NCBI GenBank assembly: GCA_014529385.2
Contig: CM043969.1
Location: 17,553,446-17,617,445 of the forward strand
DNA: 64,000 nucleotides
Source: Adiantum capillus-veneris
Lineage: Eukaryota; Streptophyta; Polypodiopsida; Polypodiales; Pteridaceae
Reading direction: 5' to 3'
The position numbers and the translations under genes were made by a program. Below the pieces are notes generated by a model. The model was not told the origin of the DNA. It made no database searches and was given only the letters and a program-made list of their open reading frames with translations. This document shows positions 43,657 to 55,900 of this stretch, one piece after another. Position 1 is the first letter of the stretch. Each line of letters opens with the position of its first letter.

Positions 43657-44024
43657 TATTAGATTAATATAATCAATAAAGATTGAATTAAAGCATAAGA
43701 AATACTCTTTGCAAGTGTTGTAACGGATAAAAAAGGCTCACAGATACAAAACATAATGTCCCTATATATAGGGAGCTCAAAAGGGGGGCTAAATCCTATA
43801 TCTAGGAAGTGATTGTAGAGATATAAAAAAGGGTCCAATAAGAGAGAGAGGCGCTAGAAGACTATGGATAATCTTAGAGTGATTTAGGGAGAGAATTGAG
43901 GATTCTAAAGGTAGAAAGGCCCTAGAGAGCAAGAATCCCTTTAGCCTTACTGAAAGCTTAAAATGAAGATTTAAACTAGGACTAAGGTATTTTTAAGCTA
44001 GGGCATTAGGCTTGATCTCCAACA
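43657..44024 (-). mobile_element. 3' LTR of the inserted copia-like element (368 bp)
   Basis: TATTAGATTAATATAATC ... GATCTCCAACA, matching the right LTR at 48634-49016 with few differences (a GA repeat accounts for most of the length difference). Read on the element's own strand it begins TGTTGGAGATC. A purine-rich AAGGAGGGTT (minus strand, 44025-44034) next to it is the polypurine tract. Confidence 0.9.
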
Positions 44025-44611
44025 AACCCTCCTTCAAGTTGATGACCTAGCACAACAGAAAAATCTTTGTGATACACCTACTGCATGGCGATCAACTTCA
44101 AACACTCCACTCGACAGATACTGGCTCATAGCTATCACCTGCAAGGAACGGCGTCAATCACTCCCGACAGCTTCGCTGTCCAGACAATTATAAAGCTTCA
44201 CTTATAAAAAATTTGTAAGGCCTCCAAATGGCATGTCCCATAGGGTTTTTACATTCCTTGTCTTAAAATCCTTCCGAGGCAGAGTGACTTGACATGCTTT
44301 GATCTAAAGCCAGAAAGTTTCTCTCGACCTTCTTGAGGAAGATGCTAACCGGCTCTCCTTCAACCAATACAAAGCCCTCGCCTCACAAGACTTAGGTTTT
44401 AAAGGCTCATGTTTTTTGAGGAATTATTGAACTCCGAAAAAAGGAAGAAATCCCCTTGTAAAAGAGAATAGACAGTGCCTTTGAATAAATTCAAGAGGTA
44501 AGACCTTCTCTGGAAATGAGCAAAAAATCATCTTTGATTAGCACAATCACAAACAAAACTAAAACACCAGTAAACCGTGACAAAGAAGAAGTAACTTCCA
44601 AAGCTACACGC
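44025..44611 (-). other. Internal region of the copia-like element, 3' side
   Basis: Contains the polypurine tract (44025-44034) and an arm of an inverted repeat (44082-44147, partner 48010-48075) whose plus strand reads AINFKHSTRQILAHSYHLQ. No pol domain is readable, so the element is non-autonomous or deleted. Confidence 0.5.
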
Positions 44612-44786
44612 TGAGGCGGTCTGGGGTGGGCAACAAGAAGAGTGGCCTCTAAGCACTCTTCTAGACTCCCGTGCTGCTCAATTGGGTTGGGGTTGGAAAA
44701 AAACAACAAACACACACACAAACCCGCAACCTAACCCTACACAAATTTGGCGCACCACCTAGTTTTGGATGCGAACTAGGACGCGT

Positions 44787-44885
<99 letters not shown>

Positions 44886-47288
44886 TAGTGCTTGGGCTGC
44901 TTTGAAATGTATTGGCAGTGATCAAGCAAACACAATTATATATGTAAGAAAGAGAGAGAAGGGGGAGGGGGTGCTTGTTGCATTAATACCTTCTTACAAA
45001 TCTGTCATGACCAATCAAAGTGAGATTAGTATTTTTTCAACATAGCTTGAGTAAATTACACCACAACACATCACAAGAAAAGCCACCCTAATAATTGTCT
45101 TAAGGCCAGGGGAGTCCTCTCCACCATGTCGCCCTCTTACAGTATGTGGGATTTATGGCTAAATTGATGACAAAACCCAGAGGCAAGCTATCAAGAACTT
45201 TTAAAAAAAACACCAAGACACTTACACATCATTGTTGTCCATTACTTCACGTTGGAAGAGAGACAAAGTATCCAAGCTTAGTCCAAATCCACCCTCCTTG
45301 ATTCAGCAATGTTGGCTTACACTAGTAGGAGAAATAATAGATTTCCTACTCTCAATTGAATGATCACTCTCTCTCTTACAATGGCATAGAGTTCTCTTGC
45401 TAATCACCCCTATTACAACACATGCACATGCATAAGACAATGAGCTTCCACTCAAGAGCTCCTTCTAGAGAGGTTGAGCTTGGCTTCTCAAGCTATAGCA
45501 TAGTGCTCTTGCTTATGGCTCCCCTCTTTTGTGCTAGCTACACCCTCCTTTTATAGCAATTTTGAGGGCTAGGGTTACTCCTCTAACCATGGTTGGGTTA
45601 GATTTTCAGCACTTATCTAATTTCTTTTGCTTGGAATTATCAAGAAGTTGGTGTGGATAAATGAAGAAGAGAGAGAGGAGAGAAGTGGAGGTGATAGGAC
45701 TTTCCACAGTAGGTTAGTGTTAGTAAATTAGTAGAGTTAGTATTTTTATTGATTTACAAATGGAATTGGATATTTACAATGGGAGTATCCAAGTAGGATA
45801 CAAATAAGGAAGAAAAAACTCTTAATAGGTAAGAAAATATGGATTTCTTACAATGTTGATGCTCCGAGTGTCTTGAGTAGGGTCAATTTTGACGCTTGTT
45901 GACGGTCCACTAGCTTTGACGGTACGTTTTTTCTCCACTCTTGACCTTCCTTGGGAGCCAAGGTAAGTGAACATGAGTAATCAATCACCATGATGCTGTC
46001 TTTCAAGAGAAGAGGCTGAATTTTGTGGTTTTTTTTATAGATATGGGTAATATGGATGAGGAAAAATGAGACTAGGTGGTCAATTTTGGAATGGAAGTAT
46101 GTGTAGGAGACATGAGTTCACCATGGTTTCTCTTATTCTTCAAGGTTGAGAAGAAGGTGAGTAGGGTGCAGAGAGGAGTGGTGAGATAGGTGGGGATGAT
46201 GAGTGGAGAAGTGTGTGTGAAAGAGGAAAATGATAAAGTGGAAGAGAGAGTGTGGTTGCATAGCATGGGAAAACTGAGGTCCACCAATAAAATCATAGCT
46301 CATAGCTCGTAGCTCAAAAAAATATGAAAAACTTTGAGGTAAAATTTCAGCCCACGAGCTACAACTTTTGTTTGTATCACCTTTTCAAATTCGGAGAGCG
46401 AGTGATCTTTAAAATTTCAGCAAAACCGACTGTTTTTTTCCTCTGCATAAAGTCCTTGTGGGCTCCTTCTTTGGATGATTCTTTTGAATACCTCCAAGAG
46501 TGAGCCCTCCATAGTGCATGCATGCATGCCACATACCCTTGTTCTTATTTGGTAGGTCTATAATTGAAGATATTGTTGAGATCATGATATAAATGAATAG
46601 TACAACTAAGAAAATCAAATATTGAGGGGTCTAAAAAAATATGTACATGTCAAATATAAATAATATAGGTGGAAAAAATATAAAGGGGTCAAAATAAATC
46701 TCTCTCATTATAAGTCTACCATAAAAAGATGAATATTTTTGGTGGTCTAATTTATGAGAGTAATAGAGAATAGATGTAGGAAGGAAAAAATCACAATAGT
46801 GAAAAAATATACATATAAATAGAACTAGTTTTTTTGGATTTTTGTTGGGATGGAGTTACACCAAAAATAAGAGAATTTTGCATTAAATTATTTTTATATG
46901 GAATAAAGATTATGCAAAATGGTAAGAAAAAATATGGTAATGGTGAGTCAATGTACATAGCATAAATAACACAACGTAGGTAGAAATATTTAAATAAATA
47001 CCAAAATAATTATGAAAAATCCTTTTATTTAGGCCCTATATACAATGAAATATTTACACACAAATGGGCCATAATATACTTATTTTTTTTATTTTATTTT
47101 TTATTTTTTTGGCTCAACTAGCCCAATGACTAGCTAATTGAGGGTTTTTAAGAAGATATGGGAAAAGTCCCCTAACTCACACACACCTATATACAGTGAA
47201 AGGGTGTGGGTAACCACAGTGTTTGAGTGATTTGACAAGGTGAGGTAACTCACTATGGAAATTACAGAGAACCGAAAAACGGCTATCA
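44612..47288 (-). mobile_element. Solo LTR of the tandem gypsy family (2677 bp)
   Basis: Complete, from TGAGGCGGTC to ACGGCTATCA, and flanked by copia-like internal DNA on both sides, with no PBS, PPT or gag. ACGC occurs immediately on both sides (44608-44611 and 47289-47292), a probable remnant of the target duplication. It is clearly more diverged from LTR1-3 (about nine bases in ten alike by eye) than they are from each other. It has a long GA microsatellite (44787-44886). A solo LTR arises by recombination between the two LTRs of a full element. Confidence 0.9.
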
Positions 47289-48620
47289 ACGCATACGTGG
47301 TCCTAGAATTTACAGGACAGCTAGAAAGAAATTCTGCCCATACTGCAAAACTTGGTATGTTGAACCACAACAACCCAAACGAAATTCTGTTCAAGAAGCA
47401 TTTGCCAATTAAGTAAATCATTCTCTTTGTACGGAGTTTTAGACACTGGTAGAGTAGTACTTTATTAAGACCACTCCTAGTATGGAAATTAGTGATAAAT
47501 TCAACGGCACGAACTTCTTCACATGGCAAACTCGAATAAAATTCAGACTTATGAAAAAGGGATTATGAGATATTGTAGGAAGAGAACCTGCAGGAACTTC
47601 AACTAGAGAAACTTCCACAACATTTGAGCAAAGAAATCTAAAAGCTCTAGGTATTCTAGGGGAAGGCTTACAATATGTCTTTATACATCACATTGGTTCT
47701 TGCACCACTGCTGCACAAGAATCTTGGGTTTTACTTGAAAAAGTATTTGGTACTACTTCCAAAACATCTAAAATCATGCTCTTCATAGAGTTTTTTTCAT
47801 TTTGACAAAAGCTGTTGACACTACTATGTCAGCACACTTAAGCAAATTCAAGAGTTTACAATCACAATTAGCAGGAATCAACAAAGATGTGGAAGAAGAA
47901 ATCAAAGTAGCTGTTGCCTTTTTTGGAATCTTTGAATGATGTGTTCCTTTGAGGTTCCCTTGAGTTGTTTCCTTTGTAGAATGGTCATTGACTTCTGTTG
48001 CCCTCCTTACTTGCAGGTGATAGCTACGAGCTAGTATCTGGCGAGTGGAGTGTCTGAAGTTGATCGGCATGTAGTGGATTAGTGATCCATGTGATGAAAG
48101 TCATCAAAGTGAGTCGCCATGACAACTATTTGCAGCCATTGGCGGGCTTAGGCAAGGCTAATGAAGTTCTGTGCATGCAGCTTGTGTGTGGGAGACCACG
48201 ATGGGCTTGATTGAAGATCCCTATGGTGAGTCATGGCGAGGGAAGCTCGAATGCTGAGATGAGCAAGCGCTGCCATCCAATCCTTCTGGGAGTTTGAAGT
48301 TTTGTTTTGGAGAAGCAAAGCTAGTTTAATGCTCACAAGGATGTCGATTGTCCATCCCCTACACTTGCTTTAGCTAATTGTATTGATGTAGACAATTGCC
48401 ATTGACGACAGTGTCGAGCAATTGAAGGATTCGAAGCTGACCGCCTTCGCTTGAGACTTGAGTTGAACTTCACTGAGGCTATGAGTTATTAAAAAACGCC
48501 TTGAGGTTCTATAATTTGAAGGATTTACAGAGTAGTTTTTCAGCTCTTTTCTGTGAGGCTTGAAAGGTCACCATGATGAAAGCTCACAAACATTCTATCA
48601 ATCTTTTGTTCAATTAAATT
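47289..48620. other. Internal region of the copia-like element, 5' side
   Basis: Includes a gag relic on the plus strand (separate entry), the second inverted-repeat arm (48010-48075) and about 500 bp of leader-like sequence up to the PBS with no readable gene on either strand. Confidence 0.5.
47482..47937 (+). pseudogene. gag: Copia-type gag (UBN2-like) relic on the strand opposite to the surrounding LTRs
   Basis: The plus strand reads MEISDKFNGTNFFTWQTRIK, then a stop, then FEQRNLKALGILGEGL, ESWVLLEKVFGTTSKTSKIM, a frameshift, and AHLSKFKSLQSQLAGINKDVEEEIKVAVAF. This order (K-F-x-G-x-N-F-x-x-W, E-x-W-x-x-L-x-x-x-F, L-x-G-I/V) is that of the UBN2/copia Gag domain. Gag builds the copia particle. 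Oddly it faces the opposite way from the PBS and PPT of the element it lies in, so it came from another insertion or an inversion. Confidence 0.75.
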
Positions 48621-48633
48621 GGCTCTGATACCA
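48621..48633 (-). promoter_or_regulatory. Primer-binding site of the copia-like element
   Basis: TGGTATCAGAGCC on the minus strand, a perfect plant initiator Met-tRNA site, directly adjoining the LTR. Confidence 0.92.
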
Positions 48634-48813
48634 TATTAGATTAATATAATCGATAAAGACTGAATTAAAGCATAAGAAATACTCTTTGCAAGTGTTGTAA
48701 CTGATAAAAAAGGCTCATAGATACAAAATGTAATGTCCCTATATATAGGGAGCTCAAATGGGGGGCTAAATCCTATATCTAGGGAGTGATTGTAGAGATA
48801 TAAAAAAGGGTCC

Positions 48814-48844
<31 letters not shown>

Positions 48845-49016
48845 CGCTGGAAGACTACGACTAATCTTAGAGTGATTTAGGGAGAGAATTGAGGGTGCTA
48901 AAGGTGAAAAGGCCCTAGAGAGAAAAAACCCTTTAGCCTTATTGAAAGCTCAAAATGAAGATTTAAACTAGGACTAAGGTACTCCTAGACTAGGACATTA
49001 GGCTTGATCTCCAACA
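48634..49016 (-). mobile_element. 5' LTR of the copia-like element (383 bp)
   Basis: Same ends as the left LTR (TATTAG...CCAACA), followed by the TTGGG target duplication (49017-49021). Contains a GA microsatellite (48818-48843) that is short in the left LTR. A conserved TATATATAGGGAGCTC block (48741-48756) may include the promoter. Confidence 0.92.
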
Positions 49017-49021
49017 TTGGG

Positions 49022-49507
49022 TGTCTCCAATTGTGGTAGTACCCAAGAAAAATGGAAAAATACGAGTGTGTATTAATCTCAAAAAAGTGAATGCAGCTAC
49101 CATTAGGGACAACTTTCCTCTTCCAATCACTGAGCATGTTTTAGAACAAGTTGCAGGAAAAGAAGATTACACTTTCTTAGATGGCTTTTTGGGATATAAT
49201 CAAATTTTAGTTGACCCAAAATATCAGCATAAAACTGCTTTTGCAACAGAATGGGGTATATTTGCCTATCGGGTTATGCTGTTTGGGTTAACTAATGCTC
49301 CAGCCACATTTCAAAGGTTGATGAGCCATGCTTTCAAAGAATATCTTAGGAAATTCTTAGAAGTATATATGGATGATCTATGCGTACATTCATCAATCGA
49401 AGCTGATCATTTTGAACACCTCAAAAAGGTATTTGAAAAATGTAGACTTTATAGGATTTGCTTAAATCCTAAAAAGTGCACATTCATGGGTAGACAAGGA
49501 GCACATG
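49022..49507 (+). pseudogene. pol: Old plus-strand gypsy: reverse transcriptase, catalytic part
   Basis: Continues the RT of 43352-43656 after the insertion: SPIVVVPKKNGKIRVCINLK, then FAYRVMLFGLTNAPATFQRL and the catalytic YMDDL (within FLEVYMDDLCVHS). The frame is open to 49605. After KKCTFMGRQGAHVVG it jumps straight to an integrase zinc-finger sequence, so the RT thumb and the whole RNase H have been deleted. Confidence 0.92.
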
Positions 49508-50675
49508 TAGTTGGAAGTCACCTTTCTAGTGAGACCACCGCAAGACCAATCTTGATGGCAGGCATATGGTGGCCAACACTTTTTGCAGATGCCAAAGAAT
49601 ATGTTTGAAGTTGTGATGCTTGTCAACGAGCAAAAATGCCAACACGAGTAGATAGAATGCCCATAAGACCAATAATGGGGGGTAGAGCTTTCGCAAAATG
49701 GGGTATAGATTTTGTTGGACCAATACAGCCACGTGCTTATAGAACCAAAGCTTAGTATATCATTGTAGCTACGGACTATTTGACCAAGTGGGCCGAGGCT
49801 AAAGCAATTAGAAAGAATGATGCCAGAGCCACTGCTGCATTCTTATATGAGTATGTATTCACGAGATATGGATTGCCAATAGAAATTGTCAGTGATCGGG
49901 AAACTCATTTCCTTAATGAGGTAATCGAGTATTTGCTTAATGAGTTTATGGTCATCCATAACAAATCAGCTCCCTATCACCCACAAGCAAACGGACAAGC
50001 TGAGCATACCAATAAATTCTTAGCTCGGTGCTGACTAAAGTGGTTAGTTCAGGAAGGACAGATTTGGAAATGAATCTCCATGCTGCTCTATGGGCTTATC
50101 GAGTTTCATTCAAAACAGCTTTAAATGCTACACCCTTTAACCTTGTTTATGGTCTTGATGCCATACTTCGAATAGAATTTCTATTGCCGACATTAAGGGT
50201 AGCACAGAATCTTGAATGGACTGGACATGAATTGTCAGAAAGACTTGAAGATTTGGAAAAGCTAGATGCGCAAAGGCTAAATGCTATAGCTCACATCTAT
50301 GCACAGAAGCGAAAACAAAAATAGTTTTTTGATTCCCACTTAATCACAAAAATCTTCAAAAAAGGGAACTTAGTTTTAGTTTATTCCCTTAAGCAACTCA
50401 TTCACAAGTTTAAGAAGAAGGGAAACGGACCATTTATCATTGAAGATGCATCTCCAAGTGGAGAAGTAAAATTGTCCACCCTAGATGTTGAACCAATGGC
50501 TAATTGGATTAGTGGATGTCGTTTAAAGAAATACAATTTTCCGCTAACCAATGAATTGCTAGAAAGAATGCATGCAGCCAAACAAAGAAAGATTAAACAA
50601 CATCAGGTTATTGTTGAATCCCAAGAGGAAGCTCGACTTCGGGTACTCAAGCAGAAAGCTGCTCTCAAGAATTAA
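49508..50675 (+). pseudogene. pol: Old plus-strand gypsy: integrase
   Basis: Begins inside the zinc finger (SHLSSETTARPILMAGIWWP, then a TGA, then CDACQRAK). Core: GIDFVGPI supplies the first Asp, VATDYLTKWAEA follows, IVSDRETHF the second Asp and PQANGQAEHTNK the Glu, so the DDE triad is present. The C-terminal domain reads GNLVLVYSLKQ, KKKGNGPFIIEDASPSGEV and NWISGCRLKKYN. Stops occur at 49606 and 49753 and a frameshift near 50030; the last frame ends at 50675 with a helical LERMHAAKQRK tail. Non-functional. Confidence 0.88.
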
Positions 50676-50689
50676 TAAATACCGATTTC

Positions 50690-51010
50690 CATCAACACTT
50701 TGGAAATAGATGACCAACAATGGGAATTACCTAAAGACGCAGTTTCAACAGATGATGACTGGCTAGACGGAATGGACCTGCGCATCAAAGTACAGCTGAA
50801 CAATCATAGCACCAATGCTTTGGTCGACACATGAGCTAGAGTAAATACAGTCAATTACTCCACGTACAAGAAGGCAACAAGTCAAGCATTGACAGCAGGA
50901 ATAGCGACAATCAAAGGATGCAACAAGAACCCAACCCCAACATTGGGAGTAGTCAACTTGAACGTGATAGTACATGGATGTTCATGTGCATTAAGGGAAG
51001 ATTCATTGAT
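50690..51010 (+). pseudogene. Aspartic-protease-like module downstream of integrase
   Basis: One frame reads WELPKDAVSTDDDWLDGMDL, then KVQLNNHSTNALVDT-stop-ARVNTVNYSTYK, and ends GVVNLNVIVHGCSCAL. The V-D-T-x-A block, preceded by a strand (KVQLN) and followed by hydrophobic strands, looks like the active-site half of a retropepsin; the stop TGA stands where Gly (GGA) is expected. Retropepsin normally precedes RT, and a separate protease end is present at 42194, so this is an unusual second location. It could be the start of another element joined here. Moderately sure of the fold, unsure of origin. Confidence 0.5.
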
Positions 51011-52315
51011 AATATCTTCCCGATGAGTGTAAATAGTGTATACACTATCAGAAAATCATACAAAATAGTCATTTTTTGGGTATTTTTCATCATTTTTATT
51101 GATAATGAGGCTTAAAAATAGAAAAAATCCAACAAAAATTAATAAACCTGTATTTTTCAATGGATTTTCTTAATTATTGGATTTTCACTTTACTTTTTTA
51201 GAGCAGTTTTCTATTCTCTTTGATTTTTTCAAATAAACACGTCAAAAATTAATAATAAATAGCAGGGAAGCTCAGATGGAAAAATGAAAGACACGATGGT
51301 GATTAAAAAGATAAGGTAGACAAGCACAAAAAGTTTCAATGAAATCAGAAGATGGAAGCGGGAAGCCTAAATTAGGCGACCAGGTCTACTTTTGCAAAAT
51401 TCTTGCAAAATGAGCTACAGGAATCTGATCCAGGAAAATTTTGAGTCTAACATAGATTTCATGGCCTAGTAGGACTAACGAGGGAATTTGGGGAAAATCG
51501 GTTCGGGAAGTCTGGGTATAGATATCCAAGGCAGGCTAAAACCACCTCATTTCCACTTGTGGCCTTTGCAGAGAGAGCTTTTCGACCTCTTTCGCGCGTC
51601 TTTTCCGGAGTCTACAATTGCCCGTTTTCAGCGCCGTCTCACAGGAGACATGAGGGGTAAGTTCTTTACTCGTCAGTGATCCATTTTGTACGGCCGGTAG
51701 CTAGTCTAAATCCTAGAAAAAACCCTAGAAACCGAGCAGTGCACGAAGACCTACGACCAAAAGCTGACCATAGCGGGCTGTCAGGTGGACCAAATCAGAT
51801 GGGATTTCAACTGCAGCATGCCCTAACATAATAAAACCTTTCTATATCATCAGTTCACCATTCGGAAAGGGTCGAGGGGGTCCCCAGTAGAAAAGCTAGG
51901 TTTTTGGCAAATGCCAAAATTTCGATCTGACTCTACAGACAGCTTGCCTACGAGGTTCATATACAGTGTATATGATTCGTTTAGTGAAATCAATCAAGCA
52001 AAGCCCTTAAAAATCCAAAAACGGCTCGAAGGCTACAAAGCGTCAAATTCGACATAGGGGTCAAACTGACTCCAAATGAGCCAAAATTGAATGAGTTGCT
52101 TCACGACTATGTTGCGGACAAGTCCAGAGCCTCAAAATTGATTGACCAACTCCATAGGCAGTGTAGTCACGGAAATCGGTGATTTCAGAGTCGACAAAGC
52201 ACAAAGTGATGCCAACAAGACCAAACTTGACCAAATTCAATTTAGGACTTGTTTTAGGTGTATAGAATGTGTTTAGGTCAAAATTTGTAAGTTTTGCAAA
52301 AAAATTGTGGCTGTT
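51011..52315 (+). other. Non-coding region between the pol relic and the coiled-coil ORF
   Basis: No long frames. It includes the sequences GTGTATACACTATCAG and, at 51960-51980, TACAGTGTATATGA. It could be an LTR or leader of the downstream unit, but I found no repeat of the 56713 LTR in it. Confidence 0.35.
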
Positions 52316-52946
52316 GTAAATAACTCAATTATTTACTTTTGCAATATTTTTACTTGGAAATTGTATCACCACCTCATCTATCATGTGTACACACCTATTA
52401 CATGCCAAAAATCAAGTATGAGCCAAAATGAGCACCTATAACTTGGAAGATTTCCAGAAAATGCAAAGAAGTCTTCGCAAGCCAATTTTTGAGTTATGGA
52501 CAACATTTCTTGATCCAAATCACTTCATAGTCTATACAATGCCTAGAAGCAAATTGTACCAAAAAAGTATTGATTTTGGTAGAAATGTTAATAATCGCAA
52601 TTATTTACTTTCCAGCCAAAATTGGGGAGTTTTGATATTTTGCCATCATACATCAAAGTACATGATGTGTTAAGTCCACTAGCCAAGTTTGAACCAATTT
52701 GGAGCTCAAAATCTCAAATTTCCTTTACATCTACTGTTTCAGAGACCTAAAGCCACAATCTGGTATCATTTTCACCCTATGCATCCAATTGAGCTCATAT
52801 TTCACTCAGAGCATGTATTCGGTATATACTTCAAGCCTATGAAGCCAAGTTTGCAAAAAGTTGAAAAATTTGCTCAGCTGTAAATAATCGCGATTATTTA
52901 CTTTGGTTGCAAAAATTTGTTTACACTTTATAGTTTTGTTCCTTGA
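52316..52946. repeat. Degenerate ~280-bp repeat marked by palindromes
   Basis: Palindromic words occur at 52316 (GTAAATAA-ctcaa-TTATTTAC), 52587 (GTTAATAATCGCAATTATTTAC) and 52880 (GTAAATAATCGCGATTATTTAC, perfect over 22 bp), 271 and 293 bp apart. Each is followed by similar phrases such as AGCAAATTG-ACCAAAA. A truncated version (GTTAATAATCGCGATTTTGG) lies at 57286. Confidence 0.65.
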
Positions 52947-55900
52947 ATGTTTTTATGCATCTATGCTTGTTCAAAAATTGACTTGAAGCAAATTGGACCA
53001 AAATTGTCAGCATTTCAGCCTAAAAGACAGTTTGGACAAAATTCCTATAAATCTGCTAACTTTGCACTCTATTCACTGAACAAGAGCTATGCAAGCAGTA
53101 GAGAGGGCCAAGAAAAAGCTCAACCAAAAGGAAAAGTTGCAAGAATTGCCCGCATATCAACTAGACCCCGATTCACTCAAAGCAGCCAAGGTAGCATACC
53201 TCTCCAAAGAACAGCTAGAAGAGCACATACTATAGTCTTCACCGGTAGATTCAAGAGTGAAGAGGGGCATCAAGTGGAGTTGCAACTCTTACCCAAAGAA
53301 GTATATGATGTTTCCGCGAAGCCAGAGACCAAAGAATCCAACCGCATGCTTGGACTCAGAGACTTTTATGAACAGGAGCCTTGCGGAGTGGATTTTCAGA
53401 AAGCTTACGAGCTTTTATCCACAATAAAAGAAGATGGAACCGCACAAATATGTGACACTCAGGGACACAAGGTCGAAGTGGTTATAACCAAAGATATAGT
53501 GGTAGATGCACTCAGACTGCCCACAAAAGGAATGACCATGAGAGCAAGGGACACAAAAAGGGCAGGCACCTTCACCAAGGAGACCACCGCGGCTACCTTT
53601 GCAGATTTGATTCACCAATAGGTGGAAGAGCCAGCCAGATTATACCATCAGCACTTCCATTTTTTGGCAAAAAGGCCACCAAGGTACACTATACCAAATC
53701 ACGCGGTTGCCACCACATTTATCCAAGTTCTAAAGTCAACAACCAGGTAACCAATGGACCACGCTCAGTATGTCCTGACCACCTTGAAGGGCACCAAGAA
53801 AGAAGGCAAAATCACTTACTTGGGGGGGACAGAAGTCTTGACAAGGATAGCATACCATGCCATCGGCATGGCCAATAATCTACCACCTGTCCCTGACCAA
53901 AATACATGGATATTGGCAGCACAAACGTCTCCAAGAGCTACAAGGTCAAGAAAGAGATCTTATAAATCCGATGAAGAATCAGCTGAAAGCTCATCGGAAA
54001 GGCACAGCAGCGAGAGCTCTGATAACGAGGAGAAGAGAGTGAGAAGAGAAGAAATGAAGAGAAAAGTTGTGGCAGTCCACCACCACAAAGAGCCCGTGCA
54101 AAAACAAGCTCGCTTCGAAAGAGAAAAACACGCCTACCAGCATAACCGACAAGCACAAGGGAAGGACCCAGAGAAATGGGTGCCGAGCGGACTTAAAGGC
54201 CCAAGAAAGAAGCATCACACAAGAAAGGAGGTTGAAGATCCGACAGAGACTTTGGAGAAAATGTACCAAGAAGTTGAAGCCCTCAAGCTGAAAGAAGCCG
54301 AAGAAGCGGCTAGAAAAGCCAAAGAGGTAGAGGAACAGAGACGAGCTAAAGAAACGGCAAGGGAAGAGGCCCAAGAACAAGGCTATGAGTCTCCCAGACC
54401 CACCTCACCGCCTACAGAACAACAGGACCATCCTATGCCAAGCCCACCACCATCACCTGTAGAGAAAGACACCGCAAAAGAGCTGATTAAAGAAGCTAAA
54501 CCTAAGAAAGAGAGAGCCAAAGAATCTGAGTCCACTAAAGAAACAGAATCTGCACAAGAGGCGGACCAGCAAGAGAAAGAAAAAGATAAAGAAGCAGAGC
54601 CAGAACAAGAGGCTACCACTGCACAAGAGGCCAATGCTACACAAGAGCAGCAACAACAGAAAGAACTTGAGCTAGAGAAGGAAGTGAGCCCTTCACCTGA
54701 AGAGACTACACAGTATGAGCCAACACCTTCTACTTCCACACAACAAGAAACTTCCAAGGCATCCACAAGGCCTCAGGATGACAAAGAAGAAGACCGACCC
54801 TCTACCTCCACGCAAGAAGAACTAGCAACCACAACGCAGCAGAAGGACACACAAGCTGCAGGCACATCCACTCAGCTGGCAAGAAAGGAGGATTGGTAGT
54901 CAAATGACGACTCGTCATATTGCAAGTAAATGAATATGCAAGACAAATGCAAGATATGACAGAGAGACTCCGGTCAGCAGCACTTAGCCGTAGCAAAAAG
55001 TCTAAAGAGCTCGAGATGGTAATTGACGCTCTCCAAGGAGAGTTAGAAGATCGAATGAACGTCATCACCAATCTTCAGAGGCAAGTGCAGGAGATGAAGG
55101 CCGAAGCTGAACAACATCAGCTATCCAGAGATGGATAGAAGAAGGAAATGGAAGAGTTAGGTGATCTGCTCACCAAATTATCAGATGCTTGCAAAGCAAA
55201 AGACGAGTAGCTGACAAAAGTTACAAATGAACTTCTTACGACATCCCTGTCAGCTCAAAAAATTCAAGTGCAATTGGATGTTGCAAATGCCTCTTTGCAA
55301 TACTCTGAACAAAGAATAGATGATCATGCAATCTTCTTACAACAAATCAAAGAAAATCCAACCGTGGCCTCGATCAAAGGGACTGATGAAGTATACAAGG
55401 CACTAGAAAAGAAGAACAAGGACCTCGAGTTAGAATTAAAGCTAGAGCAATCACAACACAAGGACCTGGCTTTGATGCGGGTCCAAAGAGAAGAAGAGCT
55501 ACTTAAAGAAATAGCTAAGCTCAAGAGAGTTAACCATCTCCTGAGGGAAGGAAGGCCGGATACGCAGGAAGAGGCAGGAACTTCAGAGCCACTGCAGATA
55601 GATATACCCTCGGTCTCATTTGCTGAGTTGGAGACACAGTCCATAGAAGAGCCAAGTGATGAAGAGGATTTTCAGATTAACATCACAGATGCAGAGACAG
55701 TGCATATGGTCCAACTATCGAAAGCTGAGGATGACGCACTGAAAGAAAAGATCACCCAAGAGGTGGATGAGTAGTGGAAAGCCGCGATGGATTGGGAGTT
55801 GAGAGTTGTACACTCTGTCAACATCACTCAACTCACTCCCAATCAGATCAATGCACAATGGCATCAGCAATCCCTGCCACACCCTCTCATAAAAGTGGAA

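Noticed and set aside
53938-54766. Minus-strand frames of 67-129 codons (Phe/Leu/Ser/Cys-rich)
   Set aside because: They are the antisense of the Glu/Lys/Gln-rich coiled-coil ORF, whose codons leave few stops on the other strand.
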